DNA of 64,000 nucleotides from SKLM01 sp964575455 (GTDB lineage: Bacteria > Chloroflexota > Anaerolineae > B4-G1), in contig CAZNRX010000016.1 of assembly GCA_964575455.1 (NCBI GenBank), positions 4,995 through 68,994 of the forward strand. Direction: 5' to 3'. Positions 41,328 through 49,739 of this stretch are shown piece after piece. Under the pieces are notes generated by a model that did no database searches, was not told the origin of the DNA, and was given only the letters and a program-made list of their open reading frames with translations. Position 1 is the first letter of the stretch, and each line of letters begins with the position of its first letter. A program made the position numbers and the translations under genes.

Positions 41328-44213
41328 ATGAGATCTGAAGACGGCGATCGAACTCAGGCCGACGAAGGTCTGGACCTGGACAATCCAGCCGAAGGGGCGT
41401 CGTCAACGGGCGATAAGTCGCCTAGGGGCGATGTCGAAGACGAGGCCGGGAAGGGCGTGACGAAACCCTGGATCCGCCCCGTCGACGAGGTCGTCGAGGC
41501 GTTGAACGTCTCTCTCACTCAGGGGCTGGACCCGCAGGAGGTGCGGCGGAGGCGACGGCGTTATGGACGAAACCGGCTGCGGTCCGCGGAGACGAGAAGC
41601 GCGTGGGATATCCTGGTTGAGCAGTTCAAGAGCGTGATCGTTGCGCTGCTTGCCTCGGCGGCGATCGTCTCCTTCGCCTTCGGCGAGGTGGTGGAGGGCA
41701 TCGCCATCGGTGTGGTGATTCTGATCAACGCGGCCATCGGCTTCGTCACCGAGCTCCGGGCCGTGCGCTCGATGGAGGCGCTGCAAGAACTGAGCCAGGT
41801 CAGCGCCAAGGTCCGCCGTGACGGCCAGGCGAAGGAGGTCCCCGCCGAGGAGATCGTCCCGGGCGACGTTGTGCTCGTGGACGGCGGGGACATGGTGACG
41901 GCTGACCTGCGCCTGTTTGAGGCCTCCAAGCTGCAGGCGAACGAATCGGCGCTGACGGGCGAGTCGGTGCCGGTCGGCAAACAGACCGAGCCCGTTGGCG
42001 AGGAGACGCCGCTGGCCGAGCGCTCCAGTATGCTCTTCAAGGGGACCGCTGTGACCCGAGGGTCGGGCGCGGGCGTCGTGGTGGCCACCGGCATGGACAC
42101 GGAGCTGGGTCACATCTCGTCCCTCGTGGAGGAGGCGGAGGAGGAGATCACGCCTCTGGAGAGGCGGCTGAGCCAGCTGGGGCACCGTCTGATCTGGATC
42201 ACGCTGGGCATCGCGGCCTTGGTGACCGTCTCGGGGGCCCTCAGCGGGAGAGATGTCTTCCTGATGATTCGATCCGGCATCGCCCTGGCGGTGGCGAGCG
42301 TTCCTGAGGGCTTGCCCATCGTGGCCACCGTGGCTCTGGCGCGAGGTATGTGGCGCATGGCACGCCGAAACGCCGTCGTCAATCAGCTCTCGGCCGTGGA
42401 GACGCTGGGCTCTACCAACGTGATTCTGACCGACAAGACCGGGACGTTGACCGAGAACCGCATGACGGTCACCCGGGTGGTGCTGCCCTCTGACGGGAAA
42501 GCGCCGTCAGGAGAGACACGCACTCGGATCGAGGTCAGCGGAGAGGGGCTCGATATTGAGGGCACATTCAGTCGGGATGGGCGTTCTGTGGAACCCCAGG
42601 AGCACGAGCTGCTGCGGCGCTTGCTGGAGGTCGGCGTGCTGTGCAACAATGCCGTGCTGAACGAGGATGCCTCCGATGACGGGGTCTCATCCGTTGGGGA
42701 GCCTACGGAGGTCGCGCTCCTGGTGGCTGGGGCCAAGGCGGGCATCAGGTACGATGAGCTCACGGGCGGATCGCCCGAGCGAATGCCCGAGGTGCGAGAG
42801 GTGGCCTTTGACCCCGAGATCAAGATGATGGCCACGTTCCACCAGCGGCAAGAGGATGATGGCGACTACCTCGTGGCCGTCAAGGGGGCTCTGGAGGCGG
42901 TCATCGACTCCTCGACGCACGTTCTGACGGAGGAGGGGAGGCGAGAGCTGACGGATGAGGCGCGGCAGAGGTGGATCGAGGAGAACCGCCAGATGGCCGG
43001 GCAGGGGCTGCGCGTCATCGCCATGGCGAGCAGGACTGCTGAGGGGCCGCTCTCGCCCCCGTCGTCCGACGAGGATCCGTACCACCAGCTGACGTTTCTG
43101 GGTCTCCAGGCGCTGCTTGATCCGCCGCGCAGTGACGTGCGGGACTCGATCAAAGGGGCGCAGCATGCCGGGGTGCGGGTGGTGATGGTCACAGGTGACC
43201 AGCCGGCCACAGCCCGCAACGTCGCGCACGCCGTCGGACTGGTGGACGATAGCGACGCGCCGGTGATCCACGGCGGGGACGTTGATGACCTCCGCAGTCT
43301 GAGCGAAGAGGAGCGAGGGCGCGTCTTGCGAGCGCCGATCTTCGCGCGCGTGAGCCCGGAGCAGAAGCTGGACCTGATCGCGCTCCACCAGGAGAGCAAC
43401 GCGATTGTGGCGATGACGGGTGACGGGGTGAACGATGCACCAGCGCTGAAGAAGGCGGACATCGGCGTGGCGATGGGGCAGCGGGGCACGCAGGTGGCGA
43501 AGGAGGCAGCCGACATGGTGCTGAAGGATGACCGCCTCTCGACCATCGTCGCCGCCATTCAGCAGGGGCGCACAATCTTCAACAACATCCGCAAGTTCGT
43601 CCTCTACCTGCTATCCTGTAACGTAGCCGAGATCATGATCGTCGGGCTGGCCTCTCTGGTGAATGCTCCCTTGCCGATTCTGCCGCTCCAGATTCTGTTC
43701 CTCAATCTGGTCACCGACGTCTTCCCGGCGCTCGCTCTGGGGGTGGGCCGGGGCGATCCGCACGTCATGGAGCGCCCGCCGCGCGATCCCGACGAGCGGG
43801 TGCTGATGCGCCAACACTGGATGGGCATCTTGGGCTACAGCTCGGTGATCAGCGTCGCGGTGCTGGGGGCGCTGGCGGTCTCGGTGCTCTGGCTGGGCGT
43901 GAGCGAGGCCCGCGCGGTCACGATCTCATTTCTCACGCTGGCCTTCGCGCAGCTGTGGCACGTGTTCAACATGCGCGACCACGACACTGGCGTGATTGAC
44001 AATGACATCGTTCAGAATCGTTGGATCTGGGGGGCTCTGGCCCTTTGCACGGCGCTGCTGCTTCTGGCGGTCTACGTGCCGGGTTTCGCGAATCTGCTTA
44101 GGGTGGAGAAGCCTGGCCTCGAGGGATGGACGCTGATTATTGGCGCGAGCCTGATTCCCTGGTTCGTTGGCTTGATCGTCAAAGCAGTCGATGGTATGCG
44201 AATCACGACGTGA
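41328..44213 (+). CDS. P-type cation ATPase (P2, Ca2+-ATPase-like)
   Basis: The 961-residue pump has the complete P2-type layout: N-terminal cation-ATPase domain, the actuator motif TGES (about 210), the ion site PEGLP in membrane helix 4, the phosphorylation motif DKTGTLT (Asp about 369), the nucleotide-binding domain, TGDGVND (about 698) and the C-terminal helices. PEGLP and the overall order match PacL/SERCA-like and CtpF-like pumps, so Ca2+ export is most likely, though Na+ or Mn2+ cannot be excluded. It sits among stress-type genes (HPF-like, baeRF). Confidence 0.93.
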   Translation: MRSEDGDRTQADEGLDLDNPAEGASSTGDKSPRGDVEDEAGKGVTKPWIRPVDEVVEALNVSLTQGLDPQEVRRRRRRYGRNRLRSAETRSAWDILVEQFKSVIVALLASAAIVSFAFGEVVEGIAIGVVILINAAIGFVTELRAVRSMEALQELSQVSAKVRRDGQAKEVPAEEIVPGDVVLVDGGDMVTADLRLFEASKLQANESALTGESVPVGKQTEPVGEETPLAERSSMLFKGTAVTRGSGAGVVVATGMDTELGHISSLVEEAEEEITPLERRLSQLGHRLIWITLGIAALVTVSGALSGRDVFLMIRSGIALAVASVPEGLPIVATVALARGMWRMARRNAVVNQLSAVETLGSTNVILTDKTGTLTENRMTVTRVVLPSDGKAPSGETRTRIEVSGEGLDIEGTFSRDGRSVEPQEHELLRRLLEVGVLCNNAVLNEDASDDGVSSVGEPTEVALLVAGAKAGIRYDELTGGSPERMPEVREVAFDPEIKMMATFHQRQEDDGDYLVAVKGALEAVIDSSTHVLTEEGRRELTDEARQRWIEENRQMAGQGLRVIAMASRTAEGPLSPPSSDEDPYHQLTFLGLQALLDPPRSDVRDSIKGAQHAGVRVVMVTGDQPATARNVAHAVGLVDDSDAPVIHGGDVDDLRSLSEEERGRVLRAPIFARVSPEQKLDLIALHQESNAIVAMTGDGVNDAPALKKADIGVAMGQRGTQVAKEAADMVLKDDRLSTIVAAIQQGRTIFNNIRKFVLYLLSCNVAEIMIVGLASLVNAPLPILPLQILFLNLVTDVFPALALGVGRGDPHVMERPPRDPDERVLMRQHWMGILGYSSVISVAVLGALAVSVLWLGVSEARAVTISFLTLAFAQLWHVFNMRDHDTGVIDNDIVQNRWIWGALALCTALLLLAVYVPGFANLLRVEKPGLEGWTLIIGASLIPWFVGLIVKAVDGMRITT

Positions 44214-44236
44214 CACAGTAAAGGAGGCGAGGCACG

Positions 44237-45436
44237 TTGCTACTCTCTCGATCTGAGCTTGAGGATCTGACGCAGACGTACGACCAATGGCACGTCTCGA
44301 TCTACATGCCCACCTATAGAGCGGGGGATGAGATTCGGCAGAACGCGATACGCTTCAAGAACCTGCTCAATCAGGCGGAGGAGCAGCTGGTCGAGGGGGG
44401 CATGCGGCGGCCGGAGGCGCAGGAGCTGCTCTCTCCGGGGCGGGCGCTGGCCGAGGATGAGATATTCTGGCAGCGGCGGAGCGATGGGCTGGCTGTGTTC
44501 CTCGCGGAGGATATGACGCGCAAGTACCGGCTGCCCTTGGACTTCGAGGACTTGTTGGTGGTCGGCGGCCGCTTCCACGTCAAGCCGCTGCTATCGGTGC
44601 TGAGCAACAACGGCCGGTTCTACGTCCTGGCCTTGAGCCAGCACGAGACCCGGCTGCTTCAAGGAACGCGTCACCGCATTGGCGAGATCGATCTGGACGA
44701 CGAAGAGCGGGTGCCGGAATCGATCGTCGAGATCCTGAAGTGGGAGGATCCGGAGAAGCGGCTGCAGGCTCACACAGGTACCGAGGCGGTTATCGACGGG
44801 GGCGTGGTGGTCATTTTCCACGGCCACGGGGTGGCAAGCCAGGACGACCCTGACGATAAGATTCTGCGCTACTTCCAACGTTTGGACCTGGGGGTCGCTG
44901 ACCTGCTGGCGGACGACGATGCCCCCCTGGTCCTGGCGGGGGATGGTTTCCTGCTGCCGCTCTACCGTGAGGCGAACAGCTATCCGCACCTGGCGCAGGA
45001 GGGCATCGCCAAACAGCCGGACGAATTGAGCGCCGAAGAGCTGCACCGGGAGGCCTGGTCCATCGTCCGTTCGACCTTCTCCCAGGCCCAGGAGCGGGCC
45101 GAGGAGACGTACCACCATCTTTCTGGCACGGAGAGCGAGCGGGTGGCGCGCGACGTTGAGGAGGTTGTGCGAGCGGCCGCCTTCGGGCGCGTAGAGGGGC
45201 TCTTCGTCGCCAGGGACGAGCAGCGGTGGGGGGCTTTCGACGAGGAGACGAGCGCGGTCGAGCTGCACGAGGAGCAGCAGCCGGGCGATCAGGACCTTCT
45301 CGACGTCGCGGCTGTTCAGACGATGCTTCATGAGGGTTGGCTCTTCGTGGTCGACGGCCAGGATGTGCCGCGGGACGACGAGCAAAGCGGCCTGGGCGCC
45401 CGCGAGCATTCACTGGCCGCTGTGCTTCGGTGGTGA
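44237..45436 (+). CDS. Bacterial archaeo-eukaryotic release factor-like protein (baeRF)
   Basis: The 399-residue protein resembles the baeRF families: N-terminal SIYMPTYRAGDEIRQNAIRF KNLL-type helix region, a central VLSNNGRFYVLALSQHETRL and L30e-like C-terminal part with VRAAAFGRVEGLFVARDEQ and EHSLAAVLRW. These proteins are related to eRF1/Pelota and are proposed to act on stalled ribosomes or in stress, but no bacterial member of this group has a settled role. TTG start with AAGGAGG 9 nt upstream, 23 bp after the ATPase gene. Confidence 0.7.
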   Translation: MLLSRSELEDLTQTYDQWHVSIYMPTYRAGDEIRQNAIRFKNLLNQAEEQLVEGGMRRPEAQELLSPGRALAEDEIFWQRRSDGLAVFLAEDMTRKYRLPLDFEDLLVVGGRFHVKPLLSVLSNNGRFYVLALSQHETRLLQGTRHRIGEIDLDDEERVPESIVEILKWEDPEKRLQAHTGTEAVIDGGVVVIFHGHGVASQDDPDDKILRYFQRLDLGVADLLADDDAPLVLAGDGFLLPLYREANSYPHLAQEGIAKQPDELSAEELHREAWSIVRSTFSQAQERAEETYHHLSGTESERVARDVEEVVRAAAFGRVEGLFVARDEQRWGAFDEETSAVELHEEQQPGDQDLLDVAAVQTMLHEGWLFVVDGQDVPRDDEQSGLGAREHSLAAVLRW

Positions 45437-45458
45437 ACACGCCCGGGGTTGATTCCTG

Positions 45459-46505
45459 ATGCCCAGCGGTTCGCGCTCGATGGGACACGCGTTCATCGTC
45501 CTCAATCCGGTGGCGGGACAGAGCAGTGACGAGATGCGGCGTCATCTGGAGCGGCACTTCGCCGCCACGGGCTGGACGTGCGAGCTATACGCTACCACTG
45601 GCGAGGAACGCGTCGCGGATGTGGTGCGGGCCGCTTTGCCTCGGGCGCCGGAGCGGGTCGACGACCAAGTGGATCTTGTCGTCGCGGCCGGGGGCGACGG
45701 GACCGTATCCGGTGTAGCGGGGGGGATCGCACAGACCGAGATCCCATTGGGCGTCATCCCTCTTGGCACGGGGAACACGTTTGCGCGTGAGCTAGGTATT
45801 CCCCTGGCTCTTGAGCCGGCGCTGAACCTGTTGACGGGCGATCACACCCTGCTGAACGTCGACGGCATGGCAGTTGGCGAGCGGTTCTTCGTGCTGAGCG
45901 TAAGCATCGGGATCAGCGGTTTGATTATGCGCGACACCGAGCGGGCGGACAAGCGTCGTTTTGGACGCGTGGCCTACGTTTGGACCGGGCTGAGGAAGCT
46001 ATTTGGCTACCAGCCTCACCGGTTCGGCGTGACGATCGACCACGAGCAGACCCGATTGATCCGAGCGTCGGAGATCGCCATCGCCAACAGCGGAGCCCTG
46101 GGTGATCCATCGCTGCGCTGGAGTCCGCACGTCGAGCTGGACGATGGCCGCATCGATGTCTGTATCCTGCGTGCCAGATCCGTCCTGGACTACATCGGCT
46201 TGGCCGTAGCTGTGGTGCTCAGACGGCACGCCGAGGAGCCAGGGATACGTCACTACATCGCAGAGCGCCGGGTTGAGGTGGATACCCGCTCTGATCTACC
46301 CGTGCAGGGTGACGGGGAGTTCATCGGGAAGCCCCCCGTTGAGGTGACCGTGTTGCCTGGCGCTTTCCGGGTGGTCGTACCTCTCTCACTCTCCCATGAT
46401 CTGAAGCACGAGCCGCCGGGAACGGGGACGGGTGTCGAAGTCGAGGAAGACGATCTGCTGCCACGTGCCCAACGTGAGGTCACCGTCGACGAAGGGGACG
46501 GTTAG
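45459..46505 (+). CDS. Diacylglycerol/lipid kinase family protein with antisense-encoded tail
   Basis: The 348-residue protein matches the DgkB/YegS/BmrU lipid kinases: FIVLNPVAGQSS, AAGGDGTVSGVAGGI (nucleotide-binding GGDGT, about 78-82), PLGTGNTFARELGIP and the C-terminal domain ending PGAFRVVVP. It should phosphorylate a lipid such as diacylglycerol. Family homology ends at about 46380; the last 40 residues are read through the opposite strand of the yjbQ gene (120-bp overlap), as if the native stop was lost. Start is uncertain: ATG at 45459 or 45480, neither with a strong ribosome site. Confidence 0.88.
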   Translation: MPSGSRSMGHAFIVLNPVAGQSSDEMRRHLERHFAATGWTCELYATTGEERVADVVRAALPRAPERVDDQVDLVVAAGGDGTVSGVAGGIAQTEIPLGVIPLGTGNTFARELGIPLALEPALNLLTGDHTLLNVDGMAVGERFFVLSVSIGISGLIMRDTERADKRRFGRVAYVWTGLRKLFGYQPHRFGVTIDHEQTRLIRASEIAIANSGALGDPSLRWSPHVELDDGRIDVCILRARSVLDYIGLAVAVVLRRHAEEPGIRHYIAERRVEVDTRSDLPVQGDGEFIGKPPVEVTVLPGAFRVVVPLSLSHDLKHEPPGTGTGVEVEEDDLLPRAQREVTVDEGDG

Positions 46506-46802
46506 AGAGGGTCCGATCATAGCGCCTCGGACGTGAGAACGGCCGTTATCATCTCCCCAGCGGAGGTGGTGGCGGTAGTCTCGGTCGGGCGGCGCGATCT
46601 CATCCAGAACCTGCTCGAGGTCATGGAGAGCGCCGCTTTCATATTCGATGGTGGACAACCCGCCGGTCGAGCCGGGGCAGAAGACGGTCACGGTTCCATT
46701 CTCCACCTCACTCTCCTTCACGGCCTGACCGACGCGTGACGTGATGTCGAGGATGTCGCAGTTTCCTTCTGTTTGCAGGTTAAGCTCACGGGTGATGACC
46801 AT
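46386..46802 (-). CDS. yjbQ: YjbQ-family protein
   Basis: The 138-residue protein belongs to the UPF0047/YjbQ family: DITSRVGQAVKESEVENGTV, FCPGSTGGLSTIEYE, HHLRWGDDNGRSHVRGAMIGPS and LGTWQQIVFLDFDTRPR. The conserved His and Glu residues and the GTWQ motif are all there. Some members have weak thiamine phosphate synthase activity; the physiological role is not settled. Its 3' end overlaps the lipid kinase gene tail to tail by 120 bp. Confidence 0.93.
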   Translation of the reverse strand: MVITRELNLQTEGNCDILDITSRVGQAVKESEVENGTVTVFCPGSTGGLSTIEYESGALHDLEQVLDEIAPPDRDYRHHLRWGDDNGRSHVRGAMIGPSLTVPFVDGDLTLGTWQQIVFLDFDTRPRSRRLVLQIMGE

Positions 46803-46835
46803 GGGACCTCTCTTTCAGTCTTGTCTCTGCTTTCA

Positions 46836-46878
46836 GGTGCCTGGCACTGAACGGCGCCTTCGGCAAGTGCCAGGCACC
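46836..46878. repeat. 13-bp inverted repeat GGTGCCTGGCACT
   Basis: GGTGCCTGGCACT (46836-46848) and AGTGCCAGGCACC (46866-46878) are perfect inverted arms with 17 bp between. Each arm is itself nearly palindromic. It lies in the gap between the GT2 and yjbQ genes and resembles 520-618. Confidence 0.7.
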
Positions 46879-46896
46879 GGGTCGACGGGGGAGATG

Positions 46897-47799
46897 CTAC
46901 TTGGTCGACTCGACGCGTTTCCACAGCGTGTCGAAAGGGCGCCGCAGCAAGCGTACCCTGATCAACACAAGCACCCAGAGGTGCAGTCGAGCGAGGAAAA
47001 GCAGCAGCGTCCAGAGAAACTCGCGGGTGCTTCTCGGATACGCCAGGGCCATTCGCGCCCCGGTCTTGAGCTCCAGCCAGGCGGAGCGCATACGGACAGG
47101 GGATTCGCGCACGTATTCCTGCGCGTAGCCGCCCGCTGAGCGGACCTTCTGCCGCAGCCAGTCGCTGTAAGTGGTCGGATAGCGGACGTAGACGCGCGCG
47201 TCGGGGGCGTAGCGAATGCGGTAGCCCTGTTGTGCGATGTGGTGCGAGATGACGGCGTCCTCGGCCAATGCGTCCTCCGGCACGCGGTCGACGAGCGAGT
47301 GTCGAACGGCGAGGAGGTAGCCGGAGCATAGGAGGAAGCGCCCCTGCCGGTCGCGCTTGAGACGCATGCGGTGGATGGTGTCCGTCAGCAGGTGCGACCA
47401 GTAGCCCATCTGGGTCTCTCTGGGGTTGACGCTGATGGGGTGACCGCTGACGGCGCCAACCTGAGGGTCTGCGAAGGGGGCCAGGAGCGGCTCCAGGGCC
47501 CCGTTGTCGATCACCACGTCTCCATCGCTGAGCGCCACGATCTCGCCCTGCGCTGCCTCCAGGCCAGCGTTCACGGCGGTTGGCTTACCCCGTTGGGGAT
47601 CGGCGACGTGGCGCACGGGCGCACGCGCTGCTTCGTGGCTTACGGCGTAGCTATCCACCACGGCTGTGGTCTCCGGATCGGGACAGACGACGATGAGCTC
47701 GGCCTGTTCGGGCATCTGGGCCAGGAAGGCCTCAATGGCCTGGCCGACGGTCTCAGCCTCGCGGAAGGCCGTGATGATCACGCTGAGTCTGGGCGTCAT
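46897..47799 (-). CDS. Glycosyltransferase family 2
   Basis: The 300-residue GT-A enzyme begins LSVIITAFREAETVGQAIEAFL, has the metal-binding DGD (about 92-94) in IVALSDGDVVIDN, AEDAVISHHIAQQGYRIRY as the acceptor loop with the ED pair, and a modified Q-x-x-R-W motif reading QKVRSAGGY. Near the C-terminus is one hydrophobic segment (FLWTLLLFLARLHLWVLVLI). It probably transfers a sugar to a membrane-bound acceptor. It lies between the PPC-domain and YjbQ genes, with palindromic repeats in both gaps. Confidence 0.88.
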   Translation of the reverse strand: MTPRLSVIITAFREAETVGQAIEAFLAQMPEQAELIVVCPDPETTAVVDSYAVSHEAARAPVRHVADPQRGKPTAVNAGLEAAQGEIVALSDGDVVIDNGALEPLLAPFADPQVGAVSGHPISVNPRETQMGYWSHLLTDTIHRMRLKRDRQGRFLLCSGYLLAVRHSLVDRVPEDALAEDAVISHHIAQQGYRIRYAPDARVYVRYPTTYSDWLRQKVRSAGGYAQEYVRESPVRMRSAWLELKTGARMALAYPRSTREFLWTLLLFLARLHLWVLVLIRVRLLRRPFDTLWKRVESTK

Positions 47800-47820
47800 A
47801 GGTGGCGTCTCATGGGGGTC

Positions 47821-47852
47821 AGGTGCAACGCACCGGGGAGGTGCGTCGCACC
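47821..47852. repeat. 32-bp double-palindrome repeat, copy 1
   Basis: AGGTGCAACGCACC followed by GGGGAGGTGCGTCGCACC. The same two-palindrome unit occurs at 48344-48375 and 48387-48418, so it flanks the PPC-domain gene on both sides. Confidence 0.7.
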
Positions 47853-47866
47853 GGAGCCGGTGTGGC

Positions 47867-48310
47867 TCACGCAGACAGGGTCTCGGTGGCGCCCAGGTTC
47901 CAGAGGTCGAGGCCGGTGTCTGGATCGTGCTGGCGGCGGATCACGGTCGGCGCCGTCTCAACGACGACCTCCACGGTGGGCCCGACCGTGGCTTCCACGA
48001 CGTGGCCGCCCCAGGCGCTGTAGTCGGAGCGGCCCACGGTGACGTGAGCGTGGATCATCCGCTCACCATCCTCGCCCTGGGTGATGTTGCCGCTCATGTT
48101 CAGCACCTCGACCTTCTCCAGCTCCTGATGCTGGTACGTCCTCGTATCCACGTCGTAGTAGCCGAGGGTGACGCGCCGGAAGGTGCCAATGGCGAGGATG
48201 GTGCCGAAGCCAATCCGGTAGGCGTCGGCGAACTGCTTGAGGCTGTTGATGACCTCCTCGCCTGTCTCCAGGCGAACGAGATAGGTGTCTTCCACACGCT
48301 TAACCTGCAC
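47867..48310 (-). CDS. PPC-domain (DUF296) protein
   Basis: The 147-residue protein matches the PPC/PCC domain found in plant AT-hook proteins and as a single-domain protein in bacteria: LVRLETGEEVINSLKQFA, GFGTILAIGTFRRVTLGYYD, SGNITQGEDGERMIHAHVTV and AWGGHVVEATVGPTVEVVV. The conserved His of HAHV and GGH can bind a metal. It forms trimers in known structures; the bacterial function is unknown. Its start has AAGGAGG just upstream, and the leader carries two palindromic repeats. Confidence 0.9.
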   Translation of the reverse strand: MQVKRVEDTYLVRLETGEEVINSLKQFADAYRIGFGTILAIGTFRRVTLGYYDVDTRTYQHQELEKVEVLNMSGNITQGEDGERMIHAHVTVGRSDYSAWGGHVVEATVGPTVEVVVETAPTVIRRQHDPDTGLDLWNLGATETLSA

Positions 48311-48343
48311 CGCTGTCCTCCTTCTTTATGGATCGACTACTGC

Positions 48344-48418
48344 AGGTGCAACGCACCGTGGAGGTGCATCGCACCAGGTCTGTCGAAGGTGCAACGCACG
48401 GTGGAGGTGCATCGCACC
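48344..48418. repeat. 32-bp double-palindrome repeat, copies 2 and 3
   Basis: Two copies (48344-48375, 48387-48418) of AGGTGCAACGCAC plus GTGGAGGTGCATCGCACC, separated by 11 bp, in the transcribed leader of the PPC-domain gene. Each half is a near-palindrome and the whole could fold into strong RNA hairpins. Confidence 0.7.
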
Positions 48419-48433
48419 ATTTGGATCTATGAC

Positions 48434-48462
48434 ATCTTAGCATGATCTGGATGTTCTGGCAA
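48434..48462 (-). promoter_or_regulatory. Promoter of the PPC-domain gene
   Basis: Minus-strand TTGCCA (48462-48457) and TAAGAT (48439-48434) at 17-bp spacing. The leader to the ATG at 48310 is about 115 bp and contains the palindromic repeats. Confidence 0.6.
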
Positions 48463-48508
48463 TTGTATTTGTGCCGCGAAACTTGCAGAGGTTGCACAGC
48501 CCGGATGT

Positions 48509-49681
48509 CTATTCCAGCCTTTTCCTCAGTCTTCGGGTGGCGGCGGCGTAGAGGAGCGTGCCAAGCCCTGCCAGGGCCAGCAATTGCGGGCCTAAATCTG
48601 CGATCCTGTTCCCCTTGAGCATGATACCGCGCACGATGGCGGTGAAGTGGGTGAGGGGAGCCAGCTGGGCCGCTACCTGGGCGGCCCGCGGCATGTTCTC
48701 CACCGGCAGTATCTGTCCCGAGAGGATTCTCTCCAGGAGCGACCAGAAGAAGGCGGCCAGAAGCGCTTGGCCTTGTGTGTGGGCGATGACGGAGATGATC
48801 AACCCCAAGCCCATCTCGACGAAGATGTAGAAGGCCGTCACTCCCATCAGGAGCGTCACTGAACCGCGCAGCGGCACGTCATAGTGGAAGACGCATAGTG
48901 CCAGCATCTCCAGAAAGGTGATGTAGGTAATGACCATCGCCAGGGATCCCTTGCTCAGGATCACCTCAAACGGCTGTATGGGGGTCACGAAAAGCTGCTC
49001 CAGGGTGCCGGTCTCCCGCTCCTTGACGATCACGGCGGCGGTGAGGAAGATAGCCAGCATCGCCACGCTGCTGGCCATTGCGCCTGGAAGCCGAAAGGCC
49101 TCCTCTCTCATGTCCTCGTTGAACCAGATCCGGGAGCGCGGCTCGACCCGCGTGATCAGAATGGCCAGAGCCGCGTCGCTTCTGGAAGCTGCGTCGCCTC
49201 CTCCGCCTGGGGGATGAACGCGAGCGCCATGGCCACCGGACAGCCGCTGAGCGTATCGGGGCGCCACGCTTGCCAGGTAGGCGGCTGCTTTGGAGGCCGC
49301 CGCCGGCTCGGATGCGTCCAGGAGCATCTGCACGGCGGCCTCCTGGCCGCGTGTCAGACTGCTCTCGAAATCCGCTGGTATGGTCAGCCCCGCCTTGGCG
49401 CTACCCTGCTCCAGCAGACGCTCCATGTCCGACAGGCTGTGGACGTGATACGCTGTGGTGAAGAGGTCCGAAGCCGCCAGCATCTCGACCAGCTGGCGGC
49501 TGCTCGAGCTGCGATCCTGATCATAGACGGCCATGGGGAGCTCCATGGTCCGGGTCGAGCTTGATCGAGCGACGCCCTGGAGCTGGATGACCGGAAGCAG
49601 GATTGCGAATATGAGCAACGTCTTGTAGCGCCAGAACTGGAGGACCTCCTTCCACACCATGTTCCACAGTCGAAGAAGCAT
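48509..49681 (-). CDS. ABC-2 type transporter permease (YhhJ-like) 2
   Basis: The 390-residue protein has one N-terminal membrane helix, a large extracytoplasmic domain (about 35-180) and five C-terminal helices with ERETGTLEQLFVTPIQPFEVILSK, the hallmark of ABC-2 exporters of drugs or lipids. Extra Gly-rich residues HPPGGGGDAASRSD sit in the external domain. The ATG at 49681 has GAGG 8 nt upstream; earlier in-frame starts are less likely. It is the second of two permease genes and should pair with the one 58 bp upstream. The ATP-binding subunit and membrane-fusion protein normally next to them are missing. Confidence 0.88.
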   Translation of the reverse strand: MLLRLWNMVWKEVLQFWRYKTLLIFAILLPVIQLQGVARSSSTRTMELPMAVYDQDRSSSSRQLVEMLAASDLFTTAYHVHSLSDMERLLEQGSAKAGLTIPADFESSLTRGQEAAVQMLLDASEPAAASKAAAYLASVAPRYAQRLSGGHGARVHPPGGGGDAASRSDAALAILITRVEPRSRIWFNEDMREEAFRLPGAMASSVAMLAIFLTAAVIVKERETGTLEQLFVTPIQPFEVILSKGSLAMVITYITFLEMLALCVFHYDVPLRGSVTLLMGVTAFYIFVEMGLGLIISVIAHTQGQALLAAFFWSLLERILSGQILPVENMPRAAQVAAQLAPLTHFTAIVRGIMLKGNRIADLGPQLLALAGLGTLLYAAATRRLRKRLE

Positions 49682-49739
49682 TGTCACCATCCTCGGGCAC
49701 AGGCGCCGGGCGTGTTCGCCTGGGCGATCCATCGCCTTG

